Below are positions 1-5,324 of a stretch of 10,500 nucleotides of DNA, piece after piece. Under the pieces are notes generated by a model. It was not told where the DNA came from and did no database searches. It saw only the letters and a program-made list of their open reading frames with translations. Position numbers and translations under genes: made by a program. The stretch's first letter is position 1, and each line of letters opens with the position of its first letter. The stretch is taken from the NCBI GenBank assembly GCA_030549955.1, contig JAUQQI010000119.1, positions 1 to 10,500 of the forward strand. Direction: 5' to 3'. The stretch comes from Chloroflexota bacterium (lineage in GTDB: Bacteria; Chloroflexota; Dehalococcoidia; JAUQQI01).

Positions 1-72
1 AATTGCACCCGGGATGATCACCAGCAGGGACAGCAGGAGGAAATAATACCGTTTGCCAACCAGGTCGAACAT
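1..72 (-). CDS. secF: Protein translocase subunit SecF, N-terminal fragment
   Basis: Only the first 24 codons are in the window; the gene continues past the left edge. The ATG lies at 72..70, one base after the secD TGA at 76..74. The visible peptide begins MFDLVGKRYYFLLLS and continues into a hydrophobic stretch. This is the usual SecF start: a short FD-x-V-x-KRYYF cytoplasmic lead into the first membrane helix. SecF pairs with SecD in the inner membrane and uses the proton-motive force to pull preproteins out of the SecYEG channel on the far side. The call rests on this short N-terminus and on its position directly after secD. The one-base gap implies translational coupling. A weak GGAGG-like sequence lies about 16 nt upstream, inside the end of secD. 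Confidence 0.88.
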   Translation of the reverse strand, partial: MFDLVGKRYYFLLLSLLVIIPGAI

Positions 73-73
73 C

Positions 74-1489
74 TCAGCGGCCTGCCGGCCTCCAGACCTG
101 TGCGGTCACCCGCTTGGCAACCTCCGGTTCGACGTCGAAAAGGAATCGGACGATGGGGCTTTCGAGGGCATCGGGCCGGGCGAACCAGAGCTCGTGGGCG
201 AGCCGCATAAAATTCCGGGTAACCGTGATCGCGCTGAACATGCTGATAACGACGCCGATGGCCAGCGTCAGCGCGAACCCCTGCAGGAGGGGGGTTCCGA
301 GACTGCTGGCAAAGACCCAGAGGATGGCGCACGTTATCAGGGTTGAGATGTTGCTGTCCCGGATCGACGTCCAGGCCCGGTTAAAGCCGGCCTCGAGGGC
401 AGCCCCAAGGGTCCGGCCGGCCCTCAGCTCTTCCCGCATCCGCTCGAAGATCAGGATGTTGGCGTCCACGGCCATGCCGACCGAGAGGATGAATCCCGCA
501 ATGCCGGCCAGGGTCAGTGTAACCGGGATCAATTTGAAGATGGCCAGGACAAGCAGGGCATAGATGCCCAGGGCAACATCGGCAACAAGGCCCGGAAACC
601 GGTAGTAGCCGACCATGAAGACCATCACGGCCGCAATACCCAGGCTCCCGGCAACGAGGCTCTTGCGGACCGAGTCGGCCCCAAGGGTCGCCCCAACGTC
701 TTCCTGCCGGATCACCCGGATGGGAACCGGCAGGGCACCGGAGTTAAGCTGGGTCGCAAGCAGGCGGGCGGAGTCGAGGGTGAAGTTGCCCTCGATGATG
801 GTCCGGCCCTGGAGGATCGGCGTCCGGACGACCGGCGCGGTCAGAAGCTCATTGTCAAGGAAAATCGCCACCGCGGCGTCGGACCGACCGGCGAGCCTCG
901 TGGTCACGTCGGCCCAGATCTGGGTCCCGCGGTCATTAAATTCGAGGCATACGGCAGGTCGCCCGAGTTCATCGGTGCACGGGTAAGCCCGACGCAGGTC
1001 GGCACCGGTCAGTCCGGTCTCTTTGTCCGTCGGATTGCCGGACGGGTCGTAGGTCCGCTCTTTGAAAATGAGCTGGGCCGTCTGCCCGATGAGTCGTTTG
1101 GCCTCCTCGATATCCCGAACCCCCGGGAGCTGAACGGCGACCCGGTCGTTTCCAAGCCGCTGCACGACAGCCTCGGTCACGCCGAAGGCGTTGACCCGCC
1201 GCTCAATTGTGTGGACCAGGGCGTTCATGGCCGGCTCCCGGTCCTGCGGCTCAATCTTCGAAAGGTCGGCCTGGTAAACGAGGTTTGTCCCGCCCTGGAG
1301 GTCGAGGCCCAGCCGAAAACCCTGGCGGTGGAATTCCCACGACCCGACTTTGATATGGATGCCGGGGTTGCTTGGCCATGGCAGAATCGGAGGCAGGTAA
1401 TTCTCCGGCTTCTGCGGCCAGTCAATCCAGAGGGCAAGGGCTGTCAGGCCAATAATGAAGAAAAAGAGGGGCAGGTTGGCTCGCCGCAC
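74..1489 (-). CDS. secD: Protein translocase subunit SecD
   Basis: The 471-residue protein starts at a GTG (1489..1487) directly after the def stop codon. It carries a GGAGGAGG ribosome site inside def (1501-1508), 11 nt upstream. Residues 5-24 form the first membrane helix. A Pro-rich linker follows (25-55), then the family signature LGLDLQGGT (60-68). Residues 95-145 hold the P1 motif region (RRVNAFGV, VQLPGV, IGQTAQL). About five helices follow from residue 275 onward. The GMAVDANILIFER block (338-350) contains D342, which matches the conserved charged residue implicated in proton coupling in SecDF. SecD works with SecF and SecYEG to complete export at the expense of the proton gradient. 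The length fits the compact SecD form of Gram-positives and Chloroflexota rather than the roughly 615-residue proteobacterial form. The ORF is intact. Confidence 0.97.
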   Translation of the reverse strand: MRRANLPLFFFIIGLTALALWIDWPQKPENYLPPILPWPSNPGIHIKVGSWEFHRQGFRLGLDLQGGTNLVYQADLSKIEPQDREPAMNALVHTIERRVNAFGVTEAVVQRLGNDRVAVQLPGVRDIEEAKRLIGQTAQLIFKERTYDPSGNPTDKETGLTGADLRRAYPCTDELGRPAVCLEFNDRGTQIWADVTTRLAGRSDAAVAIFLDNELLTAPVVRTPILQGRTIIEGNFTLDSARLLATQLNSGALPVPIRVIRQEDVGATLGADSVRKSLVAGSLGIAAVMVFMVGYYRFPGLVADVALGIYALLVLAIFKLIPVTLTLAGIAGFILSVGMAVDANILIFERMREELRAGRTLGAALEAGFNRAWTSIRDSNISTLITCAILWVFASSLGTPLLQGFALTLAIGVVISMFSAITVTRNFMRLAHELWFARPDALESPIVRFLFDVEPEVAKRVTAQVWRPAGR

Positions 1490-1981
1490 TTACGTGGCTG
1501 CCTCCTCCGCCTCGGCCTCAACCCGGTGCAGGTCTTCGGGCCGGTCGAGGCGGTCAATATAGAGGACCCCGTTCAGGTGGTCGATCTCGTGCTCCAGGGC
1601 CTGGGCCAGCAGGCCTGTCCCCCGGACCCGGAACTCGCGGCCGTTCCGGTCCAGGGCCCGCACGACAACGACCTCGGAGCGGGTAAGTTCGCCCCAGTAG
1701 CCCGGCACGCTCAGGCAGGCCTCCTCGACCCGGCGCTGGCCCGAAGTTTTAACAATTTCGGGGTTTATCAGGACGATGAGCTGGCCGTCCCGGGGTTCGA
1801 TAACGGCGACCCGCAGGGGAACCCCAATCTGGGTCGCGGCCAAACCCACGCCGTTGGCGGCCCGCATTGTCTCGACCATGTCGTCGATAAGCCGCTGGAT
1901 CGAGCCGTCGATTTCCCGCACCCGTTTCGCCCTGGTCCGAAGGCGCGGGTCCGGATACTTAAGGATTTCCCGTATGGCCAT
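1490..1981 (-). CDS. def: Peptide deformylase
   Basis: The 163-residue protein removes the formyl group from the initiator methionine of nascent proteins. All three family motifs are present: GVGLAATQIG (44-53), EACLSVPG (87-94, with metal ligand C89) and HEIDH (131-135, with ligands H131 and H135 and catalytic E132). Length and motif spacing match a small, complete deformylase. The motif-2 form EACLS replaces the commoner EGCLS, a conservative change. The ATG at 1981 is supported by the start MAIREILKYPDP, which is typical of the family. A perfect TATAAT lies only 8 nt upstream of the ATG, so the transcript may be almost leaderless. The stop codon abuts the secD start, so def, secD and secF are probably co-translated. 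Confidence 0.97.
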   Translation of the reverse strand: MAIREILKYPDPRLRTRAKRVREIDGSIQRLIDDMVETMRAANGVGLAATQIGVPLRVAVIEPRDGQLIVLINPEIVKTSGQRRVEEACLSVPGYWGELTRSEVVVVRALDRNGREFRVRGTGLLAQALEHEIDHLNGVLYIDRLDRPEDLHRVEAEAEEAAT

Positions 1982-1989
1982 CCCCGATG

Positions 1990-1995
1990 ATTATA
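1990..1995 (-). promoter_or_regulatory. Candidate -10 box (TATAAT) just upstream of def
   Basis: A perfect TATAAT reads on the minus strand, ending 8 nt before the def ATG. With usual -10 spacing, transcription would begin about 2 nt before the start codon, giving a nearly leaderless mRNA. No convincing TTGACA lies 16-18 nt upstream (CCCGGT is found there). The call therefore rests on the -10 match and its position in the 39-bp gap between the ATPase stop and def. Confidence 0.45.
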
Positions 1996-2020
1996 ACCCA
2001 GGCCCCTGCCGGACCGGGAT

Positions 2021-3916
2021 TCAGCCGGGGCGCCAGCGGATGAGGCGGGCCGAGTTGCCGAGAATAAGCAGGTCCGGGATGAACTGGGCGGCCGCGGCCA
2101 GGGAGACGGGCAGCACGCCGGCGGCGGCAAGACTCAGCCCCACCAGGTTGTAGAGGGCCGTAAGAAGCAGGTTAAGCCAGATGGCCCGGACGGTCCGGCG
2201 GGCAAGATTGATGGCCGCCGGCACGAGGCGCCAGTCCTCTCGTAGCAGGACGACAGGGGCGGTCTCAATCGCCAGGTCGCTCCCAACCGCCCCCATTGCG
2301 ATGCCGACGTCAGCGGCGGCTAAAGCCGGGGCGTCGTTTATGCCGTCACCGACCATGACGACCGTGTGGCCCCTGGCCCGGTAATCGTTGACGACCGCAA
2401 GTTTATCCTGAGGCATGAGCCCCGCCCGGAAAGGAATCCCCAGCCGACCTGCCAGCACGGCCGCAACCTCCGGCCGGTCACCGGTAAGGAGCTCAATGTG
2501 CCGGACTCCGGCAGCCCGGAGCATGCCCAGCGCCTCGGGGACTTCGGGCCGCACACTGTCCGTCAGCCGGATGAGGCCGCACGGTTTTGGACCGCCGGCC
2601 GCCTCGACGGCAACGGCCAGGGTGATTTCACCCGGAGAAGCCGAACCGTTGACCTCGAGCCAGTCGGGCCGGCCCACGTGCACCCATTGGCCGTCGACCC
2701 GGGCCCGAACTCCAAGGCCCGGAATCTCTTCAAAGGCTTCGGGAGCCGGGAGCGACAGGCCCCGTTCCTGGGCAGCCGTCCGGATGGCAACCGCGAGGGG
2801 GTGGTTCGAGTAGGCTTCAGCCGCCGCCGCCAGGCCAAGGACATCCAGCGCCGACCCGGTGTCCAGCGCTGAAACCTCCACAACCCTCGGTTGCCCCAGG
2901 GTGACCGTGCCGGTCTTGTCGATGAGGAGAAGGTCGGTCCGGGCCAGGGCCTCGATAAACCGGCCACCCTTCACGACAAGGCCGTGGCGGGCGGCCGCAC
3001 CCACAGCGGCCAGGACCGCGACCGGGGTCGCCAGCGCGAAGGCGCAGGAACAGGCGACCACGAGCACAGCCGCGGCCGCCAGCGGTCCCCCGCCCAGGAG
3101 GAGGGTCCCAGCGGCCACCCCGACAACCACGGGCATGTACCAGGCCGAGAACCGGTCGGCCAGCCGCTGCATCTGGCCCCGGTGGGCCTCGGCTTCCTCG
3201 ACCAGCCTGATAACTCGCCCGAAGGTTGTGTCCGGTCCAACCTGGACTACCCGGACTCGCAGGTATCCCTGCCGGACGACTGTCGCGGCGTAGACGGGGG
3301 CGCCAGGCCCAACCTCAACGGGCAGGCCCTCCCCGGTAAGCGCCGATTGGTCAACGGCCGCCCAGCCGTCGACCACAACCCCGTCGACGGGTACCCGTTC
3401 GCCATTACGGACGACCACGGTTTCGCCGGCTCGCACGTCCCCGATGGGAACCTCAACTTCGGTGCCGTCCCGGATGACCACTGCCAGCTTGGGCGAAAGC
3501 TCACTCAAGGCCTTAATGGCCCGCCGCGCCTGGTCGACAGTGAACTCTTCAATGGCCTCGCCGGTCCGCATGAAAAAGACGACGACAAGGGCTGAAACCC
3601 AGTCGCCGACGGCCAGGGCCCCCAGAGCCCCAAGGGTCATCAGGGTATGGGATGTTACCTGCCGGCGTCGGGCGGCGGTAAGAACGCCCCGGAAGACCGG
3701 CCATCCCGCGGCCGCGACCAGCGCCGCCCCGATGGGAAGGGGAACCGCCCCCTTCACGGGCTCCAGCAGACCCAGCCCCTCGCCGGCCACGACCAGGAGA
3801 ATGACTGCAGCGACCAGACCCAGCAAAAGCCGAAAACGGCCCGCAAGTCCCGGTAGCAGATTTCTGGCCGGCGGAGTTTCGGGCGAGCAGCACGTCCCAG
3901 CGGCCATCAGCGGCAT
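2021..3916 (-). CDS. Heavy-metal translocating P1B-type ATPase, CSC-motif variant
   Basis: From ATG 3916 the protein is 631 residues; an alternative ATG at 3907 gives 628 and has a weak GGGG site 9 nt upstream. It pumps metal ions across the membrane using ATP. The P-type hallmarks are present in order: actuator-domain TGEG (194-197), phosphorylated D333 in DKTGT, a P1B-specific NHP motif (371-373) and the hinge GDGIND (523-528). Helices lie near 30-50, 58-75, 92-117, 257-275 and 278-300, with a final pair after about 575. The N-terminus has no HMA metal-binding domain, only a GTCC sequence (7-10). The ion-path helix reads ACSCAFALATP, so CSC (289-291) replaces the CPC of copper and zinc/cadmium pumps. 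I recall a CSC subgroup (P1B-7) of uncertain substrate, so I do not assign a metal. No metal chaperone or regulator gene is adjacent. The frame stays open upstream to 4360, but that part is antisense to the metallo-hydrolase gene and is not counted. Confidence 0.93.
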   Translation of the reverse strand: MPLMAAGTCCSPETPPARNLLPGLAGRFRLLLGLVAAVILLVVAGEGLGLLEPVKGAVPLPIGAALVAAAGWPVFRGVLTAARRRQVTSHTLMTLGALGALAVGDWVSALVVVFFMRTGEAIEEFTVDQARRAIKALSELSPKLAVVIRDGTEVEVPIGDVRAGETVVVRNGERVPVDGVVVDGWAAVDQSALTGEGLPVEVGPGAPVYAATVVRQGYLRVRVVQVGPDTTFGRVIRLVEEAEAHRGQMQRLADRFSAWYMPVVVGVAAGTLLLGGGPLAAAAVLVVACSCAFALATPVAVLAAVGAAARHGLVVKGGRFIEALARTDLLLIDKTGTVTLGQPRVVEVSALDTGSALDVLGLAAAAEAYSNHPLAVAIRTAAQERGLSLPAPEAFEEIPGLGVRARVDGQWVHVGRPDWLEVNGSASPGEITLAVAVEAAGGPKPCGLIRLTDSVRPEVPEALGMLRAAGVRHIELLTGDRPEVAAVLAGRLGIPFRAGLMPQDKLAVVNDYRARGHTVVMVGDGINDAPALAAADVGIAMGAVGSDLAIETAPVVLLREDWRLVPAAINLARRTVRAIWLNLLLTALYNLVGLSLAAAGVLPVSLAAAAQFIPDLLILGNSARLIRWRPG

Positions 3917-3927
3917 CCCCCAGGGGA

Positions 3928-3933
3928 ATTTTA
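3928..3933 (-). promoter_or_regulatory. Candidate -10 box (TAAAAT) for the metal ATPase, between G/C tracts
   Basis: TAAAAT on the minus strand ends 11 nt before ATG 3916. It is flanked by mirrored tracts: on the plus strand CCCC-A-GGGG (3918-3926) is followed by a seven-base A/T-rich spacer and CCCC (3934-3937). On the minus strand this reads GGGG-TAAAATT-CCCC-T-GGGG. A -10 box held between inverted G/C tracts would suit a repressor site, and CsoR-type metal sensors use G-tract operators. No regulator gene is visible, so any link to one is inference. Confidence 0.35.
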
Positions 3934-3990
3934 CCCCAGCCTGATATATCCGGGTACCTTGGCAAGTGGCCGGGTTTGTGGTCCAACCCC

Positions 3991-4037
3991 TGGCGCCTCC
4001 CCTGCCTATGGGGAGGGCTCTGGTTTGGCTGGCGCCA
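3991..4037 (+). promoter_or_regulatory. Nested inverted repeats in the leader before the metallo-hydrolase gene
   Basis: The outer arms TGGCGCC (3991-3997) and GGCGCCA (4031-4037) are exact complements. Inside them CCTCCCC (3996-4002) and GGGGAGG (4010-4016) form a 7-bp stem with a seven-base loop, sharing two bases with the outer left arm. The inner right arm is also the GGGAGGG ribosome-site candidate for TTG 4025, so folding would hide it. The element may be a regulatory RNA leader or an operator; it does not match any riboswitch I recognise. Confidence 0.35.
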
Positions 4038-4918
4038 TCCTGGAAGGAGGTCAGAGTATAATCGTCCGAACCGGTGACTCTTCTGACGGGAGGCCCCGCA
4101 CGCTTCGGGTAAAGTCGCTGGCGAGCGGAAGTAGCGGAAACGCCTATCTTTTCTGGTTCGGGTCCGAGGCCCTGCTGGTTGACGCCGGTATCCCCTTGCG
4201 GCAGGTCCAGGCCGAACTCCGCCGGCTTCCGGGCCAACCCCGGCTGGTCGGCGTCTGCCTCACCCATGAGCACGCCGACCATGTCTCGGCCGTCGGGGCG
4301 GTTTGCCGCCAGTTTAACCTGCCGGTCATCACAAGCCGCGGCACCCTGGACGAACTCCATCGCGGCGGCCTGCGGGTCGAAGGCGTCGCCCAGCCCTTAG
4401 GTACAACCATCGCGGTCGGAAGCTTTCTTGTCACAAGTTTTGGTCTGCCCCACGATGCCCGTCAGCCTGTCGGGTATATTGTTGGGGTTGGGCCATGGCG
4501 GGTCGCCCTGGCCGTGGACCTTGGGGAATCGTGTGAGGACCTGATCTCAGCCCTGCGCCAGGCTGACCTAATTATCCTCGATTCGAACCACGACCTGCGC
4601 CGACTGCTTTCCGGCCCGTACAGCGGGCCCCTCAAGGCTCGGATTGCCGCCCCGAAAGGCCACCTTTCCAACGAGCAGGCGGCGCGGATCCTTTTGCAGG
4701 TTGCTGATGGGCGCCCCCGGACCGTCTGGCTTGCTCACCTATCGGCCGTAAACAACTCGCCGCGGCTCGCCCGACGAACGGTGGCCCGGATTTTTGAGGC
4801 GGCCGGGGCAAGTCCGGTTCGGGTTGACGTTGCCCTGCGGGACCGGCCGAGCGCCGTCTGGAGCCCCCTCGAGCTGGGGACCCAGGGCCGATTTGACTTC
4901 GGACGGGATTTCACGTAA
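4025..4918 (+). CDS. YycJ/WalJ-like metallo-beta-lactamase-fold hydrolase
   Basis: From TTG 4025 the protein is 297 residues. The family signature LASGSSGN (residues 32-39) opens the fold, then VDAG (52-55) and the metal-binding motif THEHADH (80-86). Further likely ligands are H143 in LPHD, D165 in VDLGE, and the histidines in SNHD (189), KGHLS (213) and LAHLS (238). This pattern matches YycJ/WalJ, two-metal hydrolases linked to DNA repair in Bacillus (yycJ mutants are mutators in B. anthracis) and to the WalRK operon in Firmicutes. No walRK genes are nearby. The start is uncertain. TTG 4025 has GGGAGGG 7 nt upstream but adds about 26 residues before the conserved core. Homologues usually start a few residues before LASGS, which here falls at a CTT codon (4103). 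The stop lies 10 nt before the HIT gene, suggesting an operon. Confidence 0.9.
   Translation: MAGAILEGGQSIIVRTGDSSDGRPRTLRVKSLASGSSGNAYLFWFGSEALLVDAGIPLRQVQAELRRLPGQPRLVGVCLTHEHADHVSAVGAVCRQFNLPVITSRGTLDELHRGGLRVEGVAQPLGTTIAVGSFLVTSFGLPHDARQPVGYIVGVGPWRVALAVDLGESCEDLISALRQADLIILDSNHDLRRLLSGPYSGPLKARIAAPKGHLSNEQAARILLQVADGRPRTVWLAHLSAVNNSPRLARRTVARIFEAAGASPVRVDVALRDRPSAVWSPLELGTQGRFDFGRDFT
4044..4051 (+). promoter_or_regulatory. Perfect Shine-Dalgarno match (AAGGAGGT) without a canonical start codon after it
   Basis: AAGGAGGT is a full match to the anti-Shine-Dalgarno sequence. Six bases later, in the metallo-hydrolase frame, the codons are ATA (4058) and ATC (4061), not ATG, GTG or TTG. The out-of-frame GTG at 4074 opens only a 12-codon frame ending at TAA 4110-4112. 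The site may serve a non-standard start, or be chance sequence inside the coding region from TTG 4025. Confidence 0.4.
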
Positions 4919-4928
4919 ATTAGGGGCG

Positions 4929-5288
4929 ATGGCCCGGGACTGCATTTTCTGTCGCATCATCGCGGGTGAAGCGCCGGCCGACGTGGTTTACCGGGACGAC
5001 GCCGTTATCGCTTTTAAAGACATAATGCCCCGGGCCCCGGTCCACATTCTGGTCGTGCCCCTGGAACATATCGCCTCGGTTAACGACCTGGCAGAAAAGC
5101 ACGCTCAGACCGTCTGGCGGATGTTCCGGGTAGCACAGGTCGTGGCCGAGAAACAGGGTATAAAGTCCACGGGATATCGCCTGGTGGTCAACAACGGTCC
5201 GGATTCGGGCCAGGTGGTTTTTCACCTTCACATGCACCTGCTCGGCGGCGCCCCGCTGGGGCCCTTCGGGGCCTACCGGCGGATTTGA
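4929..5288 (+). CDS. HIT (histidine triad) family protein, HinT/PKCI-like
   Basis: The 119-residue protein carries the histidine triad HLHMHLL (99-105), whose central H101 should form the nucleotidyl intermediate. CIFC at 5-8 is the zinc-binding pair of the HinT/PKCI branch. MPRAPVHILVVPLEHI (33-48) is the usual conserved strand-and-loop block. Family members are homodimeric cytosolic hydrolases of purine nucleoside phosphoramidates and aminoacyl-adenylates. The true substrate cannot be read from sequence. ATG 4929 is chosen because MARDCIFC is the typical N-terminus; the frame stays open upstream to 4794 inside the previous gene. The 10-nt gap after the metallo-hydrolase holds AGGGG (4922-4926), and the acyl-CoA dehydrogenase follows after 36 nt. 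Confidence 0.96.
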   Translation: MARDCIFCRIIAGEAPADVVYRDDAVIAFKDIMPRAPVHILVVPLEHIASVNDLAEKHAQTVWRMFRVAQVVAEKQGIKSTGYRLVVNNGPDSGQVVFHLHMHLLGGAPLGPFGAYRRI

Positions 5289-5307
5289 GGTAACCGGAAG
5301 CTAAAAA

Positions 5308-5316
5308 GGGGAGGAG
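5308..5316 (+). promoter_or_regulatory. Strong ribosome-binding site for the acyl-CoA dehydrogenase gene
   Basis: GGGGAGGAG lies 8 nt before ATG 5325, in the 36-nt gap after the HIT gene. It fixes the start and suggests higher translation than the weakly marked gene upstream. I see no hairpin-plus-T-run terminator or clear promoter in this gap. Confidence 0.75.
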
Positions 5317-5324
5317 CTGAAGCC

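Noticed and set aside
1211..1990. Plus-strand open frame of 259 codons over def and secD
   Set aside because: It is antisense to two clearly recognised genes, has no family motifs, and is explained by GC-rich codon bias.
1982..2020. Possible terminator between the metal ATPase and def
   Set aside because: Short CCGG-type complementarity exists, but there is no stable stem followed by a T run.
2891..3595. Plus-strand open frame of 234 codons over the metal ATPase
   Set aside because: It is a low-complexity, Gly/Asp/Pro-rich shadow translation opposite a gene with full catalytic motifs.
4057..4062. TATAAT as a promoter for the metallo-hydrolase
   Set aside because: No -35 box at proper spacing and no in-frame start codon after it; it may be chance sequence (ATA ATC codons).
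3917..4360. N-terminal extension of the metal ATPase frame to 4360
   Set aside because: It is antisense to the metallo-hydrolase core, has no ATPase or HMA motifs, and the 631-residue form already has the normal length and start.
4794..4928. Upstream extension of the HIT gene
   Set aside because: It lies inside the metallo-hydrolase gene; ATG 4929 gives the usual N-terminus next to the CIFC motif.
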